Source: an uncultured Mollicutes bacterium (lineage in GTDB: Bacteria; Bacillota_I; Bacilli_A; RFN20; CAG-288). Taken from it: 64,000 nt of DNA. The notes below the pieces were generated by a model. The model saw only the letters and a program-made list of their open reading frames with translations, made no database searches and was not told where the DNA came from. Positions 36,206-44,327 of this stretch are shown here, piece after piece. Position numbers and translations under genes: made by a program. Within the stretch, counting starts at the first letter, position 1; each line of letters opens with the position of its first letter. The DNA lies in the NCBI GenBank assembly GCA_900539865.1, contig UQDS01000001.1, positions 186,001-250,000 of the forward strand. Direction: 5' to 3'.

Positions 36206-36255
36206 ATAGTTACCATCCTAAAAAACATAGCAAAACGAAAAAGGAGAAACACATT

Positions 36256-37431
36256 ATGAAAATCAAAAAATCATTACTTGGCTTATTTGCAGCCCCCTTA
36301 TTATTAGTCTCTTGTGGAGAAACCGGACCGATCGCCGGACTTCCTAATGGCGGTACAACTATCGCTCACGCCCAAGGAAAAGAACAGATCAACAACGCCA
36401 TTCAAGAAACCATCAATGCAACCAGCAACGATGCTATCGGCCTTAAGATTGCGGATGCAAACATCGATTTCGATTATGGAAGCACCTTTACAACTGCTGA
36501 TTCTAAAGTTTTAGCTGAAACTGGTGTCAACTTAGGAATCAATGACTTCAACTTCTTAGGCGGTGCCCAAGGTCTCTTCTCTCGCAATCCTGACGATGTT
36601 GCCCTCTATACCAAGACTTCTGCCAAGACGAGAGCTGGCTTAGTGAGCAAACTTACGGATTATGGTAAAGAGCTTAAATTCCGTATGCCTGAGTTTGAAA
36701 AGAGCTACAAAGGTGACTATGCCTTTGGCGCTAGCATTCAGGAAAGAATGATGTACATCGATGTCTCTAACGATGATCTTTACAACACCATCGCGGATGT
36801 TGCTAACACAATTGCAAAGATTCTTAACCCTACCACTTCTTTCGACTTTGCCACTGCTTATCCTGACAGAAAAGTTTATATTCCGACTCATTGGGACAAC
36901 GATGACTTCCCGCTCATTGAAGAAAAGACTTTCTTAGATGCTTTACTTAAAGAATTTGATGATTTACCGGAAAATGGCACCTATTTGGATCACGGTGATA
37001 ACATCTATTCCTACAGTGGAAGAGTTAAAAATTCTGATTTAGAAGATGTATTCGAAGAACTCTTTGACAACGACCTTATTCCTACAGATCTCTTTGAAAA
37101 TGATAAGATTTTCGACGATGATATGTTCGATGATAACCTTTTCGAGGATGATGTCTTTGAAGATGCTTTCGATGATATTGTCTTCAGCAGAGATTCTTCT
37201 ATGGAATTTGCAGCTGTCTTTGGTCCTCAGGGTCTCCAATCTGTTTCCTTCTCTTCTTCGCTCCAAGGAAAATCTAAGCATGCTCTCGACTTCTTCCGTC
37301 TTCCTATCTTCCGCACTGCTACCACCAAAGCAAGTTTCAACCTCAAAATTGAATTCTCCTATGGTACCGATGTTCAGTTCCCCGCTTTAGATACAACTGA
37401 ATACGTTCCTTTAAGAACAATTGTCAAATAA
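36256..37431 (+). CDS. Lipoprotein with an acidic five-residue repeat
   Basis: 391 residues with a lipoprotein signal (LFAAPLLLVSCGE, Cys about 20). Residues about 265-310 hold a run in which a hydrophobic residue plus Phe recurs every five residues among Asp, Glu and Asn (for example KIFDD DMFDD NLFED). Around it are ordinary domains with strands (FSRDSSMEFAAVFGPQG, SFNLKIEFSYG). No family recognised. A strong GGAG site and promoter precede it, and a perfect terminator follows; its codon use (many C-ending codons) suggests high expression. Confidence 0.75.
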   Translation: MKIKKSLLGLFAAPLLLVSCGETGPIAGLPNGGTTIAHAQGKEQINNAIQETINATSNDAIGLKIADANIDFDYGSTFTTADSKVLAETGVNLGINDFNFLGGAQGLFSRNPDDVALYTKTSAKTRAGLVSKLTDYGKELKFRMPEFEKSYKGDYAFGASIQERMMYIDVSNDDLYNTIADVANTIAKILNPTTSFDFATAYPDRKVYIPTHWDNDDFPLIEEKTFLDALLKEFDDLPENGTYLDHGDNIYSYSGRVKNSDLEDVFEELFDNDLIPTDLFENDKIFDDDMFDDNLFEDDVFEDAFDDIVFSRDSSMEFAAVFGPQGLQSVSFSSSLQGKSKHALDFFRLPIFRTATTKASFNLKIEFSYGTDVQFPALDTTEYVPLRTIVK

Positions 37432-37448
37432 TAATTCCTAACGCTCTT

Positions 37449-37480
37449 GCCTGTATCACACCTGTGATACAGGCCTTTTT
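37449..37480 (+). terminator. Terminator after the acidic-repeat lipoprotein
   Basis: GCCTGTATCACA pairs perfectly with TGTGATACAGGC across CC, followed by CTTTTTATTT. Confidence 0.9.
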
Positions 37481-37511
37481 ATTTCTATTTCTTTTCTATG
37501 GTAAAAGCAAT

Positions 37512-37545
37512 CAAAAAGGCGAAAAATAAATTTTCGCCTTCTTTT
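37512..37545 (-). terminator. Terminator of the minus-strand two-gene unit
   Basis: AAGGCGAAAA pairs with TTTTCGCCTT across AATAA-type loop bases; T-runs lie on both sides. Confidence 0.75.
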
Positions 37546-37583
37546 CTAATTTATGTGTGAATTTTTTTAATCTCGTTATAACT

Positions 37584-38381
37584 CTAAAAAACAACTTTAA
37601 ATTCTTTTACAAAAACATCTTGAGATGGCTTCGCATAATAAATGGTTTCAGCGCCTTCCGTTTTTCCGTAAAGGGAAAAGAAATCATTAAAAAAATGCGC
37701 ATGGAATATCTCTTGAAAAGATACGGTGATAGTATAATCAATTCCAGGCTTAAAATCGTAAAATCCATCCTTAGGTTCTGCACTTTCTGTAACGCTTGAA
37801 CCTGGAGAAGTAAGGTGTGAAACCATCACTTTACTGCAATGAAGCAAAGGACTGTAACTTAAAGCAGGACTGCGGCGAAAATCAACTATTGTTTCTTTAG
37901 TAATTTTAAAATCATAACTTACTTCAAAATTGTAACCGAGTGTTTCCTTCTCTTTAATTTCTATCCCTTTTGATTGGAATGTATAATCCGAGCTAACATG
38001 ATCCAATTCAATGCAAACAGGTACAGAATATTTTGTCTTATCAGACATGGTGAGTTCGACTGTGTCAAGCTGTAATTGTTTATCCGTTGCTTTAAGAGAA
38101 AGCAAATAATCATAATTTTGAATCTTTTCTAAGGAATCTACCACCAACTTTACAGGTTCCTTTTCAAAATAACCTGTGGCAGTTTTGATATCATCTAACA
38201 CCAATTCACTCTCTGATCGAAATGGTATTTCAAAACTTCCGTCGCTCTGATAATTGCGCAGAACTACATACTTTTGTCCCTCATAAACATTTGGAAATAT
38301 CAACTTAGATACTGGTTTAAAACCCTCACCACAGGAAGTAAAAAGCAAAGGAAACAATAGCATTAGAACTTGTTTTTTCAT
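37584..38381 (-). CDS. Lipoprotein of unknown function
   Basis: 265 residues with a lipoprotein signal (MLLFPLLFTSCGEGF, Cys about 17). The mature part looks all-beta, with alternating hydrophobic strands (YTFQSKGIEIKEKETLGYNF, YTITVSFQEIFHAHFF). No family recognised. It follows another exported protein by 12 bases and ends before a terminator, forming a two-gene surface operon. Confidence 0.7.
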   Translation of the reverse strand: MKKQVLMLLFPLLFTSCGEGFKPVSKLIFPNVYEGQKYVVLRNYQSDGSFEIPFRSESELVLDDIKTATGYFEKEPVKLVVDSLEKIQNYDYLLSLKATDKQLQLDTVELTMSDKTKYSVPVCIELDHVSSDYTFQSKGIEIKEKETLGYNFEVSYDFKITKETIVDFRRSPALSYSPLLHCSKVMVSHLTSPGSSVTESAEPKDGFYDFKPGIDYTITVSFQEIFHAHFFNDFFSLYGKTEGAETIYYAKPSQDVFVKEFKVVF

Positions 38382-38393
38382 TGTGAAATCCTC

Positions 38394-39011
38394 TTAATTA
38401 AATGTGTTTTCCTCAAATGGAGTATATTCAACGGAATAATAGCTTCTACTTTCAATCAATATTGGAAGAGAAAATTGATAATCTTCTTTCAGGGTCTCCC
38501 CATCCTGTGAAATCTCACAGGTTAAGGAAAGGTCAATAAGATTTATATCCCCATATAAGACTAAAGAATAATAACCAAAAGGATTCTCCTTTCCGTCCAC
38601 AATTACATGGGTATAACTCACTTCTGGGGTTTCAAAACCTCTAGGAGTAAAAAGTCCTAAAAAAGGTTCAACCCCATTTAAACTATCAAAAAGAGGCAAC
38701 AAATTTTTGATATTAAAGGATAATATTTCTGTTTGTTTTTGCATTGCTTTTGCAGTTTCTTCTCGATAATTATAAAGATACTTTTCATTTTTAAAATTGA
38801 TAGTGACGAGAGAATCTGCTTTGATTGTCGATGAACTTTGCACAAGAACATTCTCTTTTAATTCCCCTTTTGTCAATTTATAGGTATATTGAATAGAACC
38901 TCCATGAAAATGTTCTTTTAGAGAAATTGTAGTTGTCTTTTCATCCAGTGCAATTCCGGAAATCAATACAGGAAAAGAAAGTAGCGCTAAAATAAAACGT
39001 TTCATACTCAT
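38394..39011 (-). CDS. Exported protein of unknown function
   Basis: 205 residues with an N-terminal signal (RFILALLSFPVLISGIA) but no lipobox cysteine, so it is probably released or wall-associated. The body is rich in beta-type segments (GSIQYTYKLTKGELKENVLV). The start may be the first ATG (39011) or the third codon ATG; GGGGGT lies upstream. No family recognised. It is cotranscribed with the lipoprotein downstream. Confidence 0.65.
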   Translation of the reverse strand: MSMKRFILALLSFPVLISGIALDEKTTTISLKEHFHGGSIQYTYKLTKGELKENVLVQSSSTIKADSLVTINFKNEKYLYNYREETAKAMQKQTEILSFNIKNLLPLFDSLNGVEPFLGLFTPRGFETPEVSYTHVIVDGKENPFGYYSLVLYGDINLIDLSLTCEISQDGETLKEDYQFSLPILIESRSYYSVEYTPFEENTFN

Positions 39012-39215
39012 AACCCCCAGGTGTTCAAAAAAGTCGAATGCAAAGTTGACTTCTCATTGATATCAATGCAAGTAAAATATTCTGAAAAGACATAATCATT
39101 CCCCTTTCTTTCCATTAAAATACAACAAATCGGCATTTTCTAAAAGGCACACGCACACTTTTTTATACAAGCAAATAAAAATGTAAGTAGTTATTACAGT
39201 AAAATCATTTAAAAC

Positions 39216-39242
39216 GTTAAAAAGCCTATTTTCATAGGCCTT
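39216..39242 (-). terminator. Terminator-like hairpin
   Basis: GCCTAT-TTTC-ATAGGC with AAAAA on one side, giving a T-run on the minus strand. It would end transcripts from the recombinase remnant. Confidence 0.5.
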
Positions 39243-39334
39243 ATTCAATGAAATATAAATCTATATTTTTATAAAAAGAAATACAGATACTATCGTACTC
39301 TAACACAATATAATCTTAAAAAATAACAAAAAAA

Positions 39335-39349
39335 TGGTGGCACAAAGCA
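39335..39349. repeat. Near-copy of the tRNA-Phe 3' end (possible att remnant)
   Basis: TGGTGGCACAAAGCA matches 13 of 15 bases with TGGTGGCCCAACGCA at 41706-41720, the complement of the 3' end of tRNA-Phe. The two copies bound the foreign segment. The match is short and imperfect. Confidence 0.3.
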
Positions 39350-39479
39350 CACTATAATCAAACGGAAAATCACCTTGTTTTGGCTCTTAATCTATATCTT
39401 TCATATTCACTTTTATCCATTTGGATAACGCTATGCATGAGGGAACCAGGCTTAACTGAATATCGGTCAGCAACTACCA

Positions 39480-40315
39480 CTACTTTTTCGGTCGCTTCGG
39501 GCCTCTGATGATTTCCTTCTTTTCGCACAGGGCATTGACTTCCTTGGAATACAGATCCAGGTTGATGCGGATATACATTCCATCGGCATAGCCCTTGGAC
39601 ATCGGAACCTGTCCTTGGTCCTGTGATTCGGGGATGCTGTTGGAATTATGGTGCCTCCTTTTTCCTTGGCGAAAGTTGAGGAAGATCTCCAAATACTGGT
39701 CGAAGAGAAGGACATGGTCCATGAAGGAGCGGATCAGGGCGCTCTTTCCTTCCTGAGTCATCAGGTCGATTTTCCGAAGGTTCAAAAGAAGCTGGTAGAT
39801 ATCCTCCTGGGAGATGACGGGGGTGTCGATCTGGGAGAGCACCTCCTTCCTCTCCATCTCCAGTTTCGCATATCTTTCGTTAAGAGAGTCAAACTTCGCA
39901 CCGCTCTCGATAGCGTTGAGGATGTTGCTGATCTTGGCGTCTATCTCATCCTTTTGTTTGATGAGTGCCCGACGGTAGGGGAGAGCTCCAGCTGGTTTTT
40001 CGCCAGCACCGCTGAGGCCTCCTTCAGAAAATCATCCTGCGATAGGACATTCTACACCGCGTCGACAACGATGGTCTCCAGAAGGTCTTTGTCGATAGAT
40101 TTGGCGTTGCAGCTTTTTTCTTTGATAGCTGCACGGCAACGGTAATAGTATCGATACTACCCGGGCCGTTGGTTCCTCCGTAACCCCTGACGATCTCACC
40201 GCACTTTCCGCAATAGGCCCGACCAAAGAGGAGATAGGGAACGGAGGCTTTGTGGGTTTCGGCGATGTTTTCCAGGGTATTGCCCCGAAAGCTCAAATCG
40301 CTGTTATGAAGGTCT
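39480..40315 (-). pseudogene. Large serine recombinase, headless and frameshifted
   Basis: Read on the minus strand: SFRGNTLENIAETHKAS, then a zinc-ribbon (LLFGRAYCGKCGEIVRGYGG followed by YRCRAAIKEKSC in another frame), then a coiled coil (IKQKDEIDAKISNILNAIES) and the C-terminal tail of transposon-type serine recombinases to PKRPKK. The catalytic resolvase domain and most of the DNA-binding domain are missing, and at least two frame breaks and one stop separate the parts. GC content is clearly above that of the flanks, so the DNA is of foreign origin. Confidence 0.75.
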
Positions 40316-40680
40316 TCCCGTCATTGCCAGGTTCTCCTTGATCACCTTTATCTTCCCTATCGCCTTTAGGACAAGGAGCCGAGATATTAGTTTCTGTATT
40401 ATTAATCCGCCAATTGCCGTTCTCGCCTGCAGGGCGTATTTTCATCGGCACCCTTGGTCTTGCAGCCGATATCCGCCCTGTCGACAAACCAGTTGCCGTT
40501 GCTACCCACATTGATAACTAGGGTATGCCAATCCTTTCACGGTTTGCTCTGCATGAACTCAATGTGATTCTGCCTCCAAATGGCATAGGAGGATGTCCCT
40601 ATGGCCCCGCAGAAAAAAACGCAATCGCCGACAAAGAAATAACAAGTCATTTATTTTAAGATTACCTTTTTATGAATGAT
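40316..40680 (-). pseudogene. Fragment of a collagen-like surface protein
   Basis: Frames on the minus strand read SNGNWFVDRADIGCKTKG, then in a second frame GENGNWRINNTETN and GDQGEPGNDGKTFI. The repeated NGNWxxxxxxxG and G-X-Y units are typical of collagen-like surface proteins of Bacillota. The upstream part (40560-40650, AIWRQNHIEFMQSKP) is an unassigned coding remnant. No start, frequent stops and higher GC than the flanks show a decayed piece next to the recombinase. Confidence 0.55.
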
Positions 40681-40745
40681 TTATTAAAATATTTACAAAA
40701 TAAGTCGTTTTATCATATGTTTAGTTTTACAAGAGGCGGGTAATA

Positions 40746-41432
40746 ATGAAAATGGTAAATAGACTAAAGCTGATGGGCATCGCCAAACTTTTATCTTTAT
40801 TTATTCCTTTGATAATACTGATTTCAATTATTTTCCCAACTTATAGCATTTTTGACTATCAACATTCAGCTTTATCATCAACAGATCCAGAGTTATATAT
40901 ATCCGTTACGGAAAAGCCCTTGTTCGTTGTTATATCTGATAATAATTATTCAGTTTTATTAAAGGCTGGTTATATAAGCTTGTTTGTTGTAGAAATACTA
41001 TCTGCAATCTGTTGCTTAGCTTGTCTATCAGTCTTTATTTTTGGAAAAAAGAGAGTTGGTGAATGGCTATTTAATATAAGCAATTCTTTTTTAATCATCT
41101 TAAGTATATTTGTTATCTCCTTGTTTTATGCAAATCCTCTTATTTTAGGAATATCGTTAATCTGCTTGTTAATATCAATTGGGGGTGCTGTATTACGTAT
41201 TGTTATTAAGATAAAGAAAGGAGAGGAAATCGAATACCTGCCTTCTGAGGAAGCATACGAAACCTATCGGAACATTTTCGTCATCGACATGGACCTGTTC
41301 ATGAAGAGCGCCAAAGGCAAGAAGCTTCTGTCGATGATTCACGAGATGAGGCTCTACGGAAGTTCTTCTGAGGAAATCGATGTTGCCGTCAAGAGAAAAA
41401 TCACCGGCAAGAAAGGACCGGCGTTGGAGTGA
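40746..41432 (+). CDS. Four-helix membrane protein with a GC-richer tail
   Basis: 228 residues with four membrane helices (about residues 10-32, 73-100, 108-130 and 132-155), then a cytoplasmic tail (EAYETYRNIFVIDMDLFMKS to KRKITGKKGPALE). The helical part is very AT-rich, while the tail (from about 41230) is GC-rich like the scar beside it, suggesting a join of two sources. No family recognised. GAGGCGGGTAATA precedes the ATG. Confidence 0.6.
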   Translation: MKMVNRLKLMGIAKLLSLFIPLIILISIIFPTYSIFDYQHSALSSTDPELYISVTEKPLFVVISDNNYSVLLKAGYISLFVVEILSAICCLACLSVFIFGKKRVGEWLFNISNSFLIILSIFVISLFYANPLILGISLICLLISIGGAVLRIVIKIKKGEEIEYLPSEEAYETYRNIFVIDMDLFMKSAKGKKLLSMIHEMRLYGSSSEEIDVAVKRKITGKKGPALE

Positions 41433-41436
41433 ATGA

Positions 41437-41462
41437 GGTCACCCGAGAAAGGGTGCCTTTTC
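41437..41462 (+). terminator. Terminator-like hairpin after the membrane protein
   Basis: GGTCACCC pairs with GGGTGCC (one bulge) and is followed by TTTTCG. The T-run is short. Confidence 0.5.
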
Positions 41463-41530
41463 GTTATCGAGATATCGGACCGTAAACCCCGACATTTTGA
41501 ACTTCGAAACCTCAAGAGGAAACGAGGTAC

Positions 41531-41557
41531 AAAAAAAAGACCCCTTTCGGAGTCCTT
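41531..41557 (-). terminator. Possible terminator of tRNA-Phe
   Basis: GACCCC-TTTC-GGAGTC with one mismatch, with an 8-T run on the minus strand. It is 150 bases from the tRNA, so the link is uncertain. Between 41463 and 41705 no gene is supported. Confidence 0.4.
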
Positions 41558-41705
41558 TGAAGGCTATCGCCTTCTATCTGCTGAATCGAACCGAGATGCC
41601 TCAATGTTCGATTTTTTTCGAAGATATCGGGGATTTCTGCTATATTGGAGCTAGTTACCTAGCCGATAGAAAGAAATCCTAATCGCCGTTCGTTTATAGG
41701 CATAG

Positions 41706-41781
41706 TGGTGGCCCAACGCAGGGTCGAACTGCGGACACCAGCATTTTCAGTGCTGTGCTCTGCCAGCTGAGCTATCGGGCC
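41706..41781 (-). tRNA. tRNA-Phe (anticodon GAA)
   Basis: A 76-nt cloverleaf with encoded CCA. The acceptor stem is GGCCCGA/TTGGGCC, and the anticodon arm CAGCA-CTGAAAA-TGCTG gives GAA. The foreign scar lies on its 3' side. Confidence 0.95.
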
Positions 41782-41906
41782 ATCACGTTTACGCTTAATG
41801 CGCTTAGTTATTGTATCAAAGAAGAATTGATTATTCAACAGCTTTTTCATTTTTTTTGCTTTCTGGATACTTTCTTATATATCGATATAGATACTGATAT
41901 GATAAA

Positions 41907-44327
41907 ATGTATTTCATGAGTTATATTTATCATCTCTCTGTTCATGACATCGTTGACGTGCTTCTTCGCCGAGGTCATTTAGACACTCGTGTTTTTAACC
42001 TTTCTTCTATGCAAGAAGGCACTAGACTACATTCTTTTTATCAAAAAGAACAGGGGAAAGATTATATCGCTGAATATCCTTTAAGCAAGAGATTTGAATG
42101 CGATGATTTCATCTACTTTATTTCTGGTAAAGCAGATGGCGTTATCATTGATGAAAAGAACAATTATACTGTGGAAGAGATCAAGACTACTGTCGATGAT
42201 TTAGATAACTTTATTAAAGATCATGATCAATGGCACCTAGGTCAAGCAATGTTTTATGCTCACATCCTTGCGGAAGATAAAGATTTAGCTAACGTGGCCA
42301 TCCAAATGACCTACATTAAGCAAAACAATTATCGAATTCAAAAGAAAATTAAACAAGTTTATACAAAAAAAGAATTGCAAGATTTCGTTGATGACCTCAT
42401 TTTCCGTTATACAAGATATCAGCAAAAACTTCAGCGTTTTAAACTTGTCCGCAACGAATCTGTCTCTCATCTTACCTTTCCTTTTAAAGAATTAAGATCC
42501 GGTCAAGAAGAGATGATCCAATTCATTCAAAAAAACGCCGATGAAAAACAAGATGCCTTTATTGAAGCTCCCACTGGTATTGGAAAGACAATCTCCGTCC
42601 TTTACCCTCTTGTCTCTCTTTTTGGAAAAGATAAAGCAGATCGTGTCCTGTATTTAACCTCAAAGAACTCCATCAAAAAAATTGCAATGGATACACTCTC
42701 ACTCTTTTTACAACAAGGTTGCAAATGTAAATGTATTGAATTTACTGCAAAAGACAATATATGTTTTAATGATAAGGTGGGTCACTGCAATCCAGATGAA
42801 TGCCCCTATGCACAACATTACTATGATAAATTGTTCGATGCAATCTTTGATTCATTAGAACAACAAGATAACTTTACAAGGGCCACTATCGAAGAGATTT
42901 GTTACAACAAGGTCATGTGTCCGTATCAATTTCAACTTGATTTAGGCAATTTCTGTGATGTTTTAGTTTGCGATTATTCCTATGTCTACGACTTTAGAGA
43001 CCGCTTAGCTTTGCAAGATAGCATCAACGCCCACCCGAAACAATTTCTTTGCGTAGACGAATGTCATAACTTGCCCGAGCGTGTCCGCGACATGTATTCG
43101 ACTGAACTCTTTGTCTCTACCTTGAACGAAGCGTTAACCCTTTGTCTTACAGAAGAGTTTAAAATCTTGAAAAAGGACTTAAAAAAACTTATCAAGACAT
43201 TTTCTGACTTGTCCTACGATCCTGAAGATGAACTTTATCAAAGAAAAGGTCTTTATATCATCGAAGGTGAAATTTCAATCCCGCTGCTAAATTTAATGGA
43301 TTGTGTGCTTGCAGATATAAAAGAAATCTTAAAAAAATACACTTCACTAGTCACTGATTCCCTATTGGATTTTTTCTATACTTTAAACACATTTTATGCA
43401 TTAGCAGAAATGGCAAATGAAGAAGGAGAAAAAAAGTCCTTTTTAACCTATCTGCGAATACACGATGAAAAAGTAGTCTCTTTCCGCATCACTCTATTAG
43501 ATGCAAGAGCTGTGATTTCACAGTGTTCACCTTTTTTTCAAAGCGTAATCTATTTTTCGGCGACATTATCCCCTAAAAATTATTATATCGATTTGTTAGG
43601 AGGAGATGTTGAAAGGTCAAATCAATTGATTTTACCTTCCCCATTTTCTAAAAATAATAGAAAGGTTTTCTTTAATACCCAACTTTCTTTACGCTACCAT
43701 GACCGAGATGAAACTCTCTACTCGGTCTACTCTTTAATCCGTACAGCAATATCTCAAAAGAAAGGAAACTACTTTGTCTTTTGTCCTTCCTTTGATTACT
43801 TAGATCGCGTGTTTTCTTTCTTCGAACAAGAGCCTATTGAAGACTGTGATCTTGTCGTTCAAACTCGAAACATGAAAGAAATCGAACGAGAGGCGTTCCT
43901 ACAACGCTTTTCTGTAGATAATGAAAAAACGACCATCGGTCTATTAGTTTTAGGTGGGATTTTCTCCGAGGGCATTGATTTAGTAGGTGATCGGTTGATC
44001 GGTGCCATCATCATCTCAGTTGGTCTTCCGCAAATCGGATTTGAAAGAGACCATATGAAGGAATATTATGATAAACTGAATGACGGAGAAAAACGCGGTT
44101 TTCAATACGCTTATAGCTATCCTGGTCTCAACAAAGTTTTACAAGCGGCAGGACGCGTCATTCGAACGGAAAACGACAAAGGCTTTATCTTATTTATCGA
44201 TTCCCGTTTCCGCCAAAGCTTATATCAAAACGTCATGAAGGAAATCTATCCTGATGCCGTCAATATTATTTCAGCAAGTCAATTGAGAATGCAGCTGAAA
44301 AATTTCTGGAAGGAGCAAGAAAAGTGA
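41907..44327 (+). CDS. DinG/XPD-type helicase with an N-terminal nuclease domain
   Basis: 806 residues. The first 190 look like a PD-(D/E)XK nuclease (SGKADGVIIDEKNNYTVEEI, then KTT, about residues 75-95). Then come Walker A EAPTGIGKTIS (about 220), four cysteines suited to an XPD-like Fe-S cluster (in CFNDKVGHCNPDECPY and CYNKVMCPY, about 290-345), the VDECHN box (about 385) and late motifs YFSATLSP and QAAGRVIRTENDKG. It should unwind DNA 5' to 3' and perhaps cut it in repair. No clear ribosome binding site; ATG at 41916 is an alternative start. Its stop overlaps lepA by 4 bases. Confidence 0.85.
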   Translation: MYFMSYIYHLSVHDIVDVLLRRGHLDTRVFNLSSMQEGTRLHSFYQKEQGKDYIAEYPLSKRFECDDFIYFISGKADGVIIDEKNNYTVEEIKTTVDDLDNFIKDHDQWHLGQAMFYAHILAEDKDLANVAIQMTYIKQNNYRIQKKIKQVYTKKELQDFVDDLIFRYTRYQQKLQRFKLVRNESVSHLTFPFKELRSGQEEMIQFIQKNADEKQDAFIEAPTGIGKTISVLYPLVSLFGKDKADRVLYLTSKNSIKKIAMDTLSLFLQQGCKCKCIEFTAKDNICFNDKVGHCNPDECPYAQHYYDKLFDAIFDSLEQQDNFTRATIEEICYNKVMCPYQFQLDLGNFCDVLVCDYSYVYDFRDRLALQDSINAHPKQFLCVDECHNLPERVRDMYSTELFVSTLNEALTLCLTEEFKILKKDLKKLIKTFSDLSYDPEDELYQRKGLYIIEGEISIPLLNLMDCVLADIKEILKKYTSLVTDSLLDFFYTLNTFYALAEMANEEGEKKSFLTYLRIHDEKVVSFRITLLDARAVISQCSPFFQSVIYFSATLSPKNYYIDLLGGDVERSNQLILPSPFSKNNRKVFFNTQLSLRYHDRDETLYSVYSLIRTAISQKKGNYFVFCPSFDYLDRVFSFFEQEPIEDCDLVVQTRNMKEIEREAFLQRFSVDNEKTTIGLLVLGGIFSEGIDLVGDRLIGAIIISVGLPQIGFERDHMKEYYDKLNDGEKRGFQYAYSYPGLNKVLQAAGRVIRTENDKGFILFIDSRFRQSLYQNVMKEIYPDAVNIISASQLRMQLKNFWKEQEK

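Larger units (their letters stand above)
35598..36255. other. Very AT-rich intergenic region
   Basis: About 650 bases between the divergent ABC operon and a lipoprotein gene, with no coding frame that holds up. It carries a 26-bp perfect palindrome (36053-36078), a direct repeat of CAATATT (36125-36144) and a good promoter close to the lipoprotein gene. The rest is A/T runs, which could be bent promoter DNA. Confidence 0.6.
39012..39479. other. Intergenic region at the left side of the foreign scar
   Basis: AT-rich, with a hairpin terminator at 39216-39242 and a short near-copy of the tRNA-Phe 3' end at 39335-39349. A 22-codon frame at 39025-39093 (minus) with an AGGGGA site is the only small coding candidate and is weak. 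Confidence 0.5.

Noticed and set aside
35598..36255. CRISPR array or tandem repeat in the AT-rich gap
   Set aside because: No regular repeat-spacer pattern; only one palindrome and short A/T runs.
39025..39093. 22-codon minus-strand frame with an AGGGGA site, possible leader peptide
   Set aside because: Too short, with no conserved feature; more likely chance or a remnant.
39648..40145. Long plus-strand frame of 165 codons
   Set aside because: It is the mirror of the serine recombinase remnant, which has clear family features on the minus strand.
41433..41705. Two overlapping plus-strand frames of about 60-70 codons
   Set aside because: No ribosome binding site, stops crowded at the end, and no protein-like pattern; the DNA holds terminator hairpins.
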